A stretch of DNA of 64,000 nt. Source: Sphaerisporangium fuscum. GTDB lineage: Bacteria > Actinomycetota > Actinomycetes > Streptosporangiales > Streptosporangiaceae. The notes beneath the pieces were generated by a model. It was not told the origin of the DNA. It saw nothing but the letters and a program-made list of their open reading frames with translations, and did no database searches. Where the stretch lies: positions 186,001 through 250,000 of the forward strand of contig NZ_JAHDTF010000014.1 in assembly GCF_018531465.1 (NCBI RefSeq), in the 5' to 3' direction. A program made the translations under genes and the position numbers. Shown here piece after piece: positions 1 to 7,767 of this stretch. How positions within the stretch are numbered: position 1 is the first letter of the stretch; every line of letters starts with the position of its first letter.

Positions 1-190
1 CGGGATCCGGTGATCCGGCGACCAATCGTTCGTAACGGGACCGCAGCGCCTGCGGCGTGGCAGGGGTACCTCCGATGAAGGTGTGCAGAGCCGGATCGCA
101 GAGCACCTCGGCCATCTCCTCGGCATGCTCGACCAGGAGCGGCAGCAGTTCGAGCCTGTCGGTACGGATGAGGCCGGCGCGCAAAGTCAT
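1..190 (-). CDS. GNAT-family N-acetyltransferase, N-terminal part (cut by window edge)
   Basis: An ATG at 190-188 opens a frame that stays open to the window edge (63 codons). The peptide begins MTLRAGLIRTDRLELLPL and continues with an acidic helix and 'FIGGTPATPQAL'. This is the typical start of RimJ/RimL-like GNAT acetyltransferases (the 'TDRLELRP' strand followed by helix 1). The acetyl-CoA binding motif A lies outside the window, so substrate and activity cannot be judged. It is on the same strand as the oxidoreductase that ends about 80 bp upstream of its start. Assignment rests on the N-terminal pattern only. Confidence 0.6.
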   Translation of the reverse strand, partial: MTLRAGLIRTDRLELLPLLVEHAEEMAEVLCDPALHTFIGGTPATPQALRSRYERLVAGSPDP

Positions 191-269
191 CACCCACCAA
201 TTGTGGTCGGACCTCCGGCAGCGCGACTCTTCCGGAGGAGCAGCCCCTTCTCCGTCGACCCGGCGGGCC

Positions 270-1175
270 TCAGAAGGTCACGGTGATCTTTCCGGTCAGG
301 CCGCCCTGGCGGAAGCGTTCGTGGGCGGCCTGGATTTCGTGGAGACCGAAGGTGGAGTGCACACGCGGCCGGAGTGAGCCGCGGTCGACGAGTTCGGTGA
401 GTTCGTTCAGTGCCGCGCCGTCCTCACGCACTTGGTTGACGGTGGTACGGACACCGCGTACGGACAGGTCGGGCACCGGGCCGGCTTGGGTGGCGATCGA
501 GGCGTACCGGCCACCGTCGGCCACCGCCTCGGTGACGAAGGCCCCGAAGGTGTCGAAGACGGCGTCATAGCCGCGGTCGCGAAGAGTGCGACGGTCAGTG
601 GTGACGACGCCGGCGCCCTGGTCGTGGGCGAAGGCGACCTGCGCGTCCCGGGAGACCAGGGCGTCGACCTCGACGCCTCGGGCCCGGGCGATCTGCAGCG
701 CCAGCCCTCCGACCGCGCCCGAGGCGCCGGCGATCAGCAGCCGCTCCCCGGCGGACACCGCGAGCCAGTCCAGTGTCTGCCAGGCCGTCAGTCCGGGAAG
801 CGGCAGAGTGGCGGCCTCGTTCAGGCTGATCGCCTGGGGCGCGGCGGCCACCGACTTCGCCGGAAGCGCGACCAGGTCGGCCCAGGTGCCCCGGGCGGAG
901 CTGAGCTGATGTGACATCGCGATGACGCGGTCCCCGGCGCGCAGTCCGCTGTCGCCGCCGTCGACCACGATGCCGGCAAGGTCCCAGCCGAGCGTCATCG
1001 GCAGCGGTGGCGTTCCCTCGCCGATGGCACCCTCCCGCGTCTTGTCGTCGACAGGGTTGATGCTGGTCGCGACGGTCAGGATCAGCACCTCCCCCGGCCC
1101 CGGTTCGGGCCGGGGGGCCTCGACGAGGCCGAGGACGTCGGGTGGGCCGAACCGGTCGATCTGTATGGCGCGCAC
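270..1175 (-). CDS. NADP-dependent quinone oxidoreductase-like protein (zinc-independent MDR family)
   Basis: A 301-residue medium-chain reductase. The N-terminal GroES-like domain (about 1-125) begins RAIQIDRFGPPDVL and contains the family signature 'INPVDDKTREG'. It is followed by a Rossmann domain with the NADPH motif GASGAVGG at about 150-157. None of the cysteine/histidine zinc ligands of alcohol dehydrogenases is visible, so it is expected to reduce enones or quinones using NADPH. The chosen start is a GTG with GAAAGG about 6 bases upstream. The frame stays open for about 1.1 kb further upstream, but that part is a shadow of the next gene. A second member of the same family lies at about 6.7 kb. 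Confidence 0.88.
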   Translation of the reverse strand: MRAIQIDRFGPPDVLGLVEAPRPEPGPGEVLILTVATSINPVDDKTREGAIGEGTPPLPMTLGWDLAGIVVDGGDSGLRAGDRVIAMSHQLSSARGTWADLVALPAKSVAAAPQAISLNEAATLPLPGLTAWQTLDWLAVSAGERLLIAGASGAVGGLALQIARARGVEVDALVSRDAQVAFAHDQGAGVVTTDRRTLRDRGYDAVFDTFGAFVTEAVADGGRYASIATQAGPVPDLSVRGVRTTVNQVREDGAALNELTELVDRGSLRPRVHSTFGLHEIQAAHERFRQGGLTGKITVTF

Positions 1176-1261
1176 GAAAGGCCTTTCACACGACTGCTGC
1201 CGACCCGCGCTGTAACACGTGCGGTGATCACGGGATTCCCCGCGCCGAAGGCCGCCGCCGG

Positions 1262-2194
1262 TCAGGTGGCCGGGGCGGGGGGTGGGGTCTTGGAGCGTTG
1301 GGCGGTGCCGACCAGGAGCTTGGCGAGGAACTGGTCCCACGTCGGCAGGGCGTCCCAGCCGGTCTCGCCGTTCTCCAGCTTGTAGGCCACGGTGTACGAG
1401 AGCGAGCCGACGTAGAACGAGGCGAAGTCCCCGAGGTCGTTGGCGGGGAACAGCTTGCCCACCCGGCCGACCTTCGTGACGTCCCAGACTCCGAAGAACA
1501 CCATGCAGGCCGCGAAGTCCTTCAGCGTCGACATCGCGTTGTCGGAGACCGAGCCCTGGTCCACCCCGAAGGCGGCCCGGGTGCCCAGCGAGATCGCCTC
1601 GTCCCCCAGCGCGAAGGTGGCGCTGCCCAACGTGTAGCTCGAGAGCTTCTCGACGGCGATCCGTGTCACGGTGTTGTCGAGGACCCTCAGCAGGATGCTC
1701 GCCCGCATCTTCTTGATCACGCGGTCGGACAGCCACTTGGCCATGGCCGCGGGTCCGGGGCCGATGAACGGCCACGAGCAGGCGAACATGTACTGGAGGT
1801 AGCTGCTGACGACGAGCGCCCAGATCCCGCGGCGCGCCACCTCGATCGCCTCGGCGTACGCCTCGCACGCCTCCGCCACCCGCCGGCAGTACGCCGAGAC
1901 CTGGGCGGGGTACCCGGCCAGGCCGCCGGGCGGCCTGCCGCCCGCCTCGCCCGTCCAGGCGCGCCGGAACGCCTCCGATCCCTCGCTCGGCTGCTCGGTC
2001 CAGACGATCTTCGCCACGCGGCCGCTCATGCTGCTGTTGGTGTCGATCCGGTCGGCCAGTCGTCTCCAGACGGCCGCCGCCCGCCGCGCCCCGTCGGGGT
2101 CCCCCTCGGGCCAGTGACTGAGGATCGTCCACGAGACCAGCCCGGCCAGGCCCACGCCGCCGACACCGTAGAGGGCGGGACGGGGGAACCTCAC
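1262..2194 (-). CDS. WXG100/CpnT-N-terminal-like helical protein
   Basis: A 310-residue protein with no recognised enzyme domain. Residues ~20-130 resemble the helical 'WXG100-like' head of type VII-linked proteins: 'ILSHWPEGDP', then 'VWRRLADRI' and a helix with 'FRRAW'. A hydrophobic stretch follows ('GIWALVVSSYLQYMFACSWPFIGPGPA'-like region, about 125-150). The start GTG overlaps the TGA of the preceding gene (GTGA), so translation is probably coupled to that WXG100-like partner. No toxin domain is visible at the C-terminus, which ends in a Pro-rich tail. Association with an ESX/type VII secretion system is an inference; no secretion ATPase is in this window. Confidence 0.5.
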   Translation of the reverse strand: MRFPRPALYGVGGVGLAGLVSWTILSHWPEGDPDGARRAAAVWRRLADRIDTNSSMSGRVAKIVWTEQPSEGSEAFRRAWTGEAGGRPPGGLAGYPAQVSAYCRRVAEACEAYAEAIEVARRGIWALVVSSYLQYMFACSWPFIGPGPAAMAKWLSDRVIKKMRASILLRVLDNTVTRIAVEKLSSYTLGSATFALGDEAISLGTRAAFGVDQGSVSDNAMSTLKDFAACMVFFGVWDVTKVGRVGKLFPANDLGDFASFYVGSLSYTVAYKLENGETGWDALPTWDQFLAKLLVGTAQRSKTPPPAPAT

Positions 2195-2667
2195 TTCGGG
2201 ACCTCCGGTAGCTGGGAGACGAAGGCCCAGAAGGAAGGCCATGAGGGCTGGTCGGTGGCCTGGATCCTCCTGCCCATGAGGACGAGCCGGTCACCGATGC
2301 CGACATACTTCCCGGCGGCCACCATCACCTCGCCGCGGATGTCGTTGAGGACGTCCTTGTACCCTCGCCCGCCCTGGTCGCCCTCGTAGAACTTGCGGCC
2401 CGTGCTGTCGCCGCCCCAGAAGTCGCCGATGTCCGCCAGATCCTCCTCCGCCTCGTGCAGGGCCTCCAGCAGGTCCGCGGCCTGTCCGTCGAACAGTCCC
2501 GCCAGCGCGGCGAGCCCGGTCTGCGTGATGTCGAGCACGCCGGCTCCGGGTCCGGACACCGGAGGCGGACCGGTGGTCTTCGGGGCGGGGGGACCGGCCG
2601 TGGCGCTCTGCGGCCCGGCGAGGTCGGGGTCGTTCGGCGTAGGGTAAGGAACTTCCGGATCCGACAT
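2191..2667 (-). CDS. WXG100-like (ESAT-6-type) small protein with Pro-rich N-terminus
   Basis: 158 residues. A disordered Pro/Gly-rich N-terminus (1-45) precedes a helix-turn-helix hairpin of about 100 residues whose turn carries F-W-G-G-D (W84), the WxG hallmark. The second helix begins 'GRKFYEGDQGG'. The size of the helical part matches the ~100-residue family. A GGGGGAG ribosome binding site lies directly before the ATG. It is coupled by a GTGA overlap to the downstream gene, which encodes a larger WXG100-like protein, so the two may form a heterodimer. Secretion is not shown by the sequence. Confidence 0.55.
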   Translation of the reverse strand: MSDPEVPYPTPNDPDLAGPQSATAGPPAPKTTGPPPVSGPGAGVLDITQTGLAALAGLFDGQAADLLEALHEAEEDLADIGDFWGGDSTGRKFYEGDQGGRGYKDVLNDIRGEVMVAAGKYVGIGDRLVLMGRRIQATDQPSWPSFWAFVSQLPEVPK

Positions 2668-2788
2668 TTCTCCCCCGTGTCCTCAGTCACTGGAACGCAA
2701 CCGGTCAACGCCCGCCACTGGCGGCTTCATCTGTTTCCGCGCCGCGCCCGTCTGTACGTGTGAGATCGACTCACGGAAGGCTGGCACG

Positions 2789-3373
2789 ATGCGGAAACTG
2801 ATCTTCGGCATGAACGTGACCCTGGACGGCTACATCGCCGCGACCGGCGACGACATCGGCTGGAGTGGAGGGGAGGGACCGGACTCGTCGCCGAGCGCCG
2901 AGCTGTTCCAGTGGTGGTCCGACCGGGTGGACGCGACGGGCCTGGCGCTGTACGGGCGCAAGCTGTGGGAGACGATGAGCTCCCACTGGCCGACCGCCGA
3001 CAAGCAACCGGGGGCTACACCGGCGGAGATCGAGTTCGCCGGCCGCTGGCGGGACATGCCGAAGGTGGTGTTCTCATCGACGATCGACAAGGTCGACTGG
3101 AACACCCGCCTGGTCACCGGCGACGCGGTCACCGAGATCACCAGGCTCAAGGCCGACGACGGCGGCCCCATGGACATCGGCGGTGCCACACTCGCCGCGG
3201 CGGCCATGCGGGCCGGGCTGATCGACGAGTACGCGATCGTCACCCATCCGGTCCTGGTGGGCGGCGGCACGCCGTTCTTCACAACCCTGGACAACTGGGT
3301 GAACCTGAGGCCGGTGGAGACCCGGATGTTTCCCGGCGGCGTGGTGCTGACCAGGTACGAGACGAGGCGATGA
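2789..3373 (+). CDS. Dihydrofolate reductase-fold protein (RibD C-terminal family)
   Basis: 194 residues. Starts MRKLIFGMNVTLDGYIAATG, the conserved first strand of the RibD C-terminal/DHFR-fold family ('S/T-LDGYIA'). It also contains 'LYGRKLWETM', 'KVVFSSTID' and the nucleotide-binding 'MDIGGATLAAAAM' segment, and ends with 'PVLVGGGTPFF', all typical. Such proteins are presumed NADPH-dependent reductases of pteridine- or pyrimidine-like substrates; most are uncharacterised. GGAAGG lies 8 bases before the ATG. The gene is divergent from the WXG100-like pair. Confidence 0.87.
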   Translation: MRKLIFGMNVTLDGYIAATGDDIGWSGGEGPDSSPSAELFQWWSDRVDATGLALYGRKLWETMSSHWPTADKQPGATPAEIEFAGRWRDMPKVVFSSTIDKVDWNTRLVTGDAVTEITRLKADDGGPMDIGGATLAAAAMRAGLIDEYAIVTHPVLVGGGTPFFTTLDNWVNLRPVETRMFPGGVVLTRYETRR

Positions 3374-3666
3374 GCACGGGCCAAACGCTCGGCTCGTTGA
3401 GGCCCAGGTCGAAATCCTTCCTGACGTGCTCACCGTGCCCCTCGGCGATGAGGGGACCCTTCCTCGCGTTCCAGGTGAGCAGTGGAGATGAGGGCGACGG
3501 CGTCGTTGATCAGGACGATGTGGTTTCGGGCATAGGGATGCCCCGCCGGCGGGGCGGTGGTGCTCGCGTTGCCGCGTTGGTGTTCAGCTGGCCGGGGTGC
3601 TCATTCCGCGGTGACTTCGGTGGCGCCGGTCCGTGCGCTGGACTCGTCGACGATGGGGACTTCTGA
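3374..3666. other. Intergenic stretch, no supported gene
   Basis: About 290 bases between convergent genes. Frames on both strands are short. One minus-strand run (about 3465-3545) reads like protein (HPYARNHIVLINDAVALIS) but has no start and matches nothing I recognise; it may be a decayed fragment. Confidence 0.4.
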
Positions 3667-4674
3667 TCACAGCGTCGCGGGCAGGTCCAGCCATGGTTTG
3701 TCGGTGGCGTCGAATCCGGTGAGCTCGGTGATCTGCCCGTCGACGATGTGCAGGACCGCGATGGTGAACAAACGGTATTCCGCGTCGTCGGGGGCGCGGA
3801 GGTACAGCACGGCGGCAGGCATGCGGTTGACCGTCGTGGCGATGCAGCGCCAGTCGTCGTAGCCGCGCTGGAAGAGCCCAGCGGAGACCCAGCCGTCCAC
3901 CGCGTCCTTGGCCGTGACGGTCAAGGTGCCCGGCTCGGGCAGCATCGCGAAGCGCAGGTCGTCGCGCAGCAGGGCCATCAGCCCGTCGAGGTCGTTGCGC
4001 TCATGGGCGTCCATATACGACTTCACCACGCCGCGCTCGTCATCCGACAGCTCGTGCGTGGCAGGGCTCCGCCAGTCGAGGCGGCGGTCGGGCAGCTGCT
4101 CGCGCATCGTCACGCGCGCCCGCTGCAGTGCGCTGGTCACCGATGCGACGGTCAGCTCGAGGGCGTCGGCGGCCTTCGACGCCGGCCAGCCGAGGACGTC
4201 GCGCAAGATGAACGTCGCCCGCTGCCGCGGCGGCAGGTGCTGGACGGCGACGACGAACGCCAGCTCGATCGTCTCCCGCGCCACCACCGATTCCTGCGGG
4301 TCCTCCGGGAGCATCCGGTCCGGGTAGGGCTGCAGGTAGCGCAGTTCCGAGCCCGCGCCCGGCAGCTCCGCGGGCACGGGTGTGCGGTTGTCGCGCTTCT
4401 CCAGGAAGTCGAGGCAGGCGTTCGTCGCGATCCGGTACAGCCAGGTGCGCAGCGCGGCGTGGCCCTTGAACGACTCTCGCTTGTTCCACACCCGCAGGAA
4501 CGTCTCCTGCGTCATGTCCTGGGCGTCCTCGTAGTTCGCGAGCATCCGGTAGCAGTGCACCTGCAGCTCACGCCGGTGGCGCTCCGTGATGAGCGCGAAC
4601 TGTGCCGCGTCATTTGAGCGGGCCGCCGCGATGAACGCGGCCTCGTCGTCGCCTAGCGGCCTGGCGTCGGTCAT
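3667..4674 (-). CDS. ECF RNA polymerase sigma factor, SigG-like, with C-terminal SnoaL-like domain
   Basis: 335 residues. Sigma region 2 spans about 20-85: 'CYRMLANYEDAQDMTQETFLRVW' is the 2.2/2.3 core, and 'WLYRIATNACLDFLEKR' follows. Region 4 spans about 145-200 ('LPPRQRATFILRDVLGWPASKAADAL', then 'TVASVTSALQRAR'). The remaining ~130 residues form an NTF2/SnoaL-like domain ('VVKSYMDAHERNDLDGLMALLRDDL'), as in SigG/ECF56-type factors that use this domain in place of a separate anti-sigma. No anti-sigma gene is adjacent. It is one of three ECF factors in the window. Confidence 0.88.
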   Translation of the reverse strand: MTDARPLGDDEAAFIAAARSNDAAQFALITERHRRELQVHCYRMLANYEDAQDMTQETFLRVWNKRESFKGHAALRTWLYRIATNACLDFLEKRDNRTPVPAELPGAGSELRYLQPYPDRMLPEDPQESVVARETIELAFVVAVQHLPPRQRATFILRDVLGWPASKAADALELTVASVTSALQRARVTMREQLPDRRLDWRSPATHELSDDERGVVKSYMDAHERNDLDGLMALLRDDLRFAMLPEPGTLTVTAKDAVDGWVSAGLFQRGYDDWRCIATTVNRMPAAVLYLRAPDDAEYRLFTIAVLHIVDGQITELTGFDATDKPWLDLPATL

Positions 4675-4997
4675 GTTTCGTCAATCCTTCCGCGGATGGC
4701 GAGGGGCTACCAGAGCTGACGACGTGGCGGAGGATTTCTGAGCGGTCAAGCCGCTGACACCGGGCCGTTCGTCAGGCCGGACGGGCCGGGGCGATCCAGG
4801 GGACGTGTTCGTGCCGGGCACACCCTCGATGTCGAGGTGAGGTCCCGTAGTACTAGGGCAAGGATCGGGCGGATATGGCTGGCTGATCGCCCAGTGCAGC
4901 GGCCGATCCCGGCCGGCCAGCGGCAAGCCCTATGCGGCCCGGAAATCTCCTCGGCGAACAGCGCTGTGGCCAGGTCGGACGATGCCTGGATCCGCGC
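4675..4997. other. Intergenic region upstream of the ECF sigma gene
   Basis: About 320 bases without a convincing coding frame; the longest frame (minus strand, 81 codons) has Pro/Arg-rich shadow-like composition. It should hold the promoter of the sigma gene, but I could not identify clear -35/-10 elements. Confidence 0.4.
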
Positions 4998-5894
4998 CTA
5001 ACCGAGTGCCGGCGGGTGTTCGGCCGGACGGCGTCCCCAGGCCGAGATCAGCGGCGCGAGTGTCAGGTCGAGTTCGCCCGCGTCGATGGCGGCCAAGTGC
5101 GCGTCGATCTCGGCGTCGTCGGCCAGGCCGGCCGCGAGCAGCTCGCCGCGCACGTGCCGGATGGTCGCCGCCTCCAGCCTGTCGCAGGCCGGCCCGCCGA
5201 CCGGGAAAAAGCCCGCCGCGGCGACATCCACCAAGCCGGCCTCACGCAATGCCCGCGGCAGTGTCCGGCCGTAGCGCAGGTCCGCGCCGCGGCGCCTCAG
5301 CAGCTCCCGGACCGAGTCGCGCAGCCGGTTGGCCCGCCGCTGCGCCGGGCCGCTGTCGTCCAGGCATGCCAGTGGCTGCAGAGCGGTATCGGCGTCCTCG
5401 ACCAGCAGCCAGCCGCCGGGCCGCAGCGCCGCCGCCATCGTGGCCAACGCCCGAGCGCGGTCGGGTACATGGACCAGCACGAGCCGGGCGTGCACCAGAT
5501 CGAACGTCCCCGGCTCCGGGGGCGGATCAGCGGCGACGTCGTGCCGGCGCACCTCGTACCCGCCGCCTGCCTTCAGCCACGACGGGTCGATGTCCGTGGC
5601 CAGCACGTACCCGGTCGGACCGACGGCCGCTGCCAGCGCCTCCGGGATACTGCGGCCACCGGCCCCCACCTCCCAGCAGCGCGAGCCGACCCTGACCCCC
5701 AGGCGATCGAAGTACCCCCGTGTCACACCGTCGAACAGCTCGGCCAGCCAAACGAATCGCTCGCCCGCCTCGGCGCGCGCGTTGTCCAGCAGGTACCCGC
5801 GGGCGGGAGCGGGCTCTCCAACGAGCGCGGAAGTCCCGCCTGTCGGATCCGGTCGGTCACCGACATGCGGCGGGCGGGGCGAGGAGGTCATCAC
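4998..5894 (-). CDS. Class I SAM-dependent methyltransferase
   Basis: 298 residues. The SAM-binding motif I is 'CWEVGAGGRSIPEAL' (E-x-G-x-G-G at about 75-80), followed by motif II-like 'YVLATDIDPSW' with the acidic residue that binds the ribose. Motif post-II is 'FDLVHARLVLVHVPDRARALATM', typical of small-molecule methyltransferases (UbiE/Methyltransf_25 group). The substrate is unknown. A GAGGTGA ribosome binding site lies 7 bases before the GTG chosen; an ATG one codon later is equally possible. It stands alone between other regulators and transcribes away from the TetR gene. Confidence 0.85.
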   Translation of the reverse strand: MMTSSPRPPHVGDRPDPTGGTSALVGEPAPARGYLLDNARAEAGERFVWLAELFDGVTRGYFDRLGVRVGSRCWEVGAGGRSIPEALAAAVGPTGYVLATDIDPSWLKAGGGYEVRRHDVAADPPPEPGTFDLVHARLVLVHVPDRARALATMAAALRPGGWLLVEDADTALQPLACLDDSGPAQRRANRLRDSVRELLRRRGADLRYGRTLPRALREAGLVDVAAAGFFPVGGPACDRLEAATIRHVRGELLAAGLADDAEIDAHLAAIDAGELDLTLAPLISAWGRRPAEHPPALG

Positions 5895-5994
5895 TACATG
5901 GTCACCTCACCGGACCACCAGCGCCACGACGAGGGGAGAGGGATATCTCACACAGCCGGCGAACCCCGCGAGCACCCTCATGATCAATGCCGCT

Positions 5995-6582
5995 TCACGG
6001 AGCCTGTCCGGCGGTCGCGGTCCCCCAGGCCGCCTCGATCATCTGGAAGATCTCGTCCACCGCGGCCTCCGGATCGGCCGCCTCACGGGCCAGCGAATAG
6101 GCGTCGATCACGAACCTCGCGATCGTGCGGCAGGCGGTTGTGGTCGCCGGCAGGTCGGGATCGGCGGTGATGGCCGTCGCCAGCGACTCCGCGTGGCGCA
6201 GCCTCATCGACTCCTCGTACTCCCGCAGGGCGGGTGATTCGTCGACCATGCGCCAGATCGGAGCGGCGCCGTCGGCCGTGCAATGTCGCACCAGGGCGTG
6301 GATCTCTCGGCGCAGCGCGGGGATGAGCGGCTCGTGCGGCGCCCGGCCGGTGACCGCCTGCGTGAGGCGTTGCTCGAAGTTCTCGTCCTGCTCGAACACC
6401 AGGGCCTCTTTGGAGGCGAAATGGGAGAAGAGCGTGGTGACGGCCACGTCGGCCTCGGCGGCCACGTCACGGATGCCCACCGCGTCGTACCCGCGTTCCA
6501 GGAAGAGCCGCAGGGCGGCGTCAGCGATCTTCTGGCGGGTCGCGGCCTTCTTACGCTCACGGCGGCCGGGCGGCATGGTCAT
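5995..6582 (-). CDS. TetR/AcrR-family transcriptional repressor
   Basis: 195 residues. The N-terminal DNA-binding domain is canonical: 'TRQKIADAALRLFLERGYDAVGIRDVAAEADVAVTTLFSHF' runs over residues ~15-55, with the recognition helix in 'VAVTTLFSHFASKEAL'. The C-terminal ligand domain is not diagnostic. It is divergent from an NADP-dependent oxidoreductase, and the 70-base gap contains overlapping inverted repeats (6626-6645). It therefore most likely represses itself and the oxidoreductase, responding to the oxidoreductase substrate or a related electrophile (inference). Confidence 0.9.
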   Translation of the reverse strand: MTMPPGRRERKKAATRQKIADAALRLFLERGYDAVGIRDVAAEADVAVTTLFSHFASKEALVFEQDENFEQRLTQAVTGRAPHEPLIPALRREIHALVRHCTADGAAPIWRMVDESPALREYEESMRLRHAESLATAITADPDLPATTTACRTIARFVIDAYSLAREAADPEAAVDEIFQMIEAAWGTATAGQAP

Positions 6583-6625
6583 GCTCTGATGCTATCAGGT
6601 ACAAAGGTAGATCAGTTTCAAAAAG

Positions 6626-6645
6626 CTAACCGTTAGTGTTACGGT
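6626..6645. promoter_or_regulatory. Candidate TetR operator between the TetR and oxidoreductase genes
   Basis: A perfect 11 bp inverted repeat CTAAC-C-GTTAG (6626-6636) overlaps a second pair of arms, ACCGT (6629-6633) and ACGGT (6641-6645). It sits 8 bases before the oxidoreductase start in the shared promoter region, a position suited to repression of both divergent genes. Confidence 0.5.
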
Positions 6646-6652
6646 CGGCCGC

Positions 6653-7546
6653 ATGAAGAAAGTGAGCTTCGCCGAGTTCGGCGGTCCGGACGTCCTCCAA
6701 CTCGTGGACGCCGAGGAGCCCCACGCGGGCCCTGGTCAGATACGCATCGCCGTGCGGGCGGCCGGCGTGAACCCCGTCGACTGGAGGATCCGCGAAGGCC
6801 AGGTGCTGAAGGCCCATCCGATCGAGTTGCCCGCCGGGGTCGGGCTGGACGCCTCCGGGGTGGTGGACGAGGTCGGCGAGGGCGTCGAAGGGGTCGAGGT
6901 CGGTGACCACGTGTTCGGCGAAGGTTCGAGCACCTATGCCGAGTTCGCCGTGCTGTCGGCCTGGGCCCACATGCCCGAGGGGCTGACGTTCGAGGAGGCG
7001 GCCGGGTACCCCTCGGTGGTCGAGACGGCGCTGCGCGTCATCAGCCAGGTCGGGGTGCGGCCCGGGCAGACGCTGCTGGTCAGCGGCGCGTCCGGCGGAG
7101 TCGGATCGGCGGTGCTGCAGATCGCCCGCGACCGCGGCATCACGGTGATCGGCACGGCCGGGGCCGCGAACCAGGACTATCTGCGGAGCCTGGGTGCCGT
7201 GGCCACGACGTACGGCGAGGGCTGGGTCGAGCGGGTGCGGCGGCTCGGCCACGTCGACGCGGCTCTCGACCTGGCCGGCTCGGGCGTGATCCGCGAGCTC
7301 GTCGAGCTGACCGGGGATCCGCAGAAAGTGATCTCCATCGCCGATCTCGGTGCGCCGGAGCTCGGTGTCCGGTTCTCCGGCGTGGCCGGGAGCGTGCCGG
7401 AAGCGCTCGCCGAGGCCGCCCGCCTCATCTCGCAGGGAAAGCTCCACATCCCGGTCGAGAAGTCGTACACGCTCGCCGAGGCCGCGGCGGCGCACATCGA
7501 CAGCCATGCCGGTCACACGCGCGGGCGCCGGGTCATGGTCGTCTGA
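6653..7546 (+). CDS. NADP-dependent quinone oxidoreductase-like protein (MDR family)
   Basis: 297 residues, starting MKKVSFAEFGGPDVLQL, with the family signature 'GVNPVDWRIREGQVL' and the NADPH-binding 'SGASGGVGSAVLQIA' around residues 144-158. No zinc ligands, so it is a QOR-type reductase of quinones or enones. It shares family, but not close sequence, with the gene at 270-1175. Control by the divergent TetR repressor is suggested by the palindromic intergenic region, and a strong hairpin follows the gene. Confidence 0.9.
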   Translation: MKKVSFAEFGGPDVLQLVDAEEPHAGPGQIRIAVRAAGVNPVDWRIREGQVLKAHPIELPAGVGLDASGVVDEVGEGVEGVEVGDHVFGEGSSTYAEFAVLSAWAHMPEGLTFEEAAGYPSVVETALRVISQVGVRPGQTLLVSGASGGVGSAVLQIARDRGITVIGTAGAANQDYLRSLGAVATTYGEGWVERVRRLGHVDAALDLAGSGVIRELVELTGDPQKVISIADLGAPELGVRFSGVAGSVPEALAEAARLISQGKLHIPVEKSYTLAEAAAAHIDSHAGHTRGRRVMVV

Positions 7547-7570
7547 GCCTTCGCGCTGGCCGGGATCAAG

Positions 7571-7599
7571 GACGGCCTCGCCAACGCGGCGAGGCCGTC
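7571..7599. terminator. Strong hairpin, probable terminator
   Basis: A perfect 12 bp stem: GACGGCCTCGCC (7571-7582) pairs with GGCGAGGCCGTC (7588-7599) around a 5-base loop. It lies 25 bases after the oxidoreductase stop. There is no T-run, as is common for actinobacterial terminators; it could act on transcription from both sides. Confidence 0.65.
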
Positions 7600-7767
7600 G
7601 GACCGGGCCTGGCTCGGTCGCTCAGCGGCGAAAGGCCCCGCCACCGGCGCCGTTCGATCCGGGGGCCGAGGGGCCGATCGAAGTCACGTCCGACCTCCTG
7701 CAAGCGCCGCCCCCACGACCGGTGATCCGGCTCCCGCGAAGGGGGATGTACACCTTTCGTACGGGGG

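Noticed and set aside
1176..2306. In-frame N-terminal extension of the first oxidoreductase (376 extra codons)
   Set aside because: The extension is a shadow of the WXG100-like gene; the oxidoreductase family starts at RAIQIDRFG.
3465..3545. Minus-strand protein-like run between the reductase and sigma genes
   Set aside because: No start, no stop context and no recognised family; too short to call a pseudogene.
4681..4926. 81-codon minus-strand ORF upstream of the sigma gene
   Set aside because: Pro/Ser/Arg-rich, no ribosome binding site, no family; most likely non-coding.
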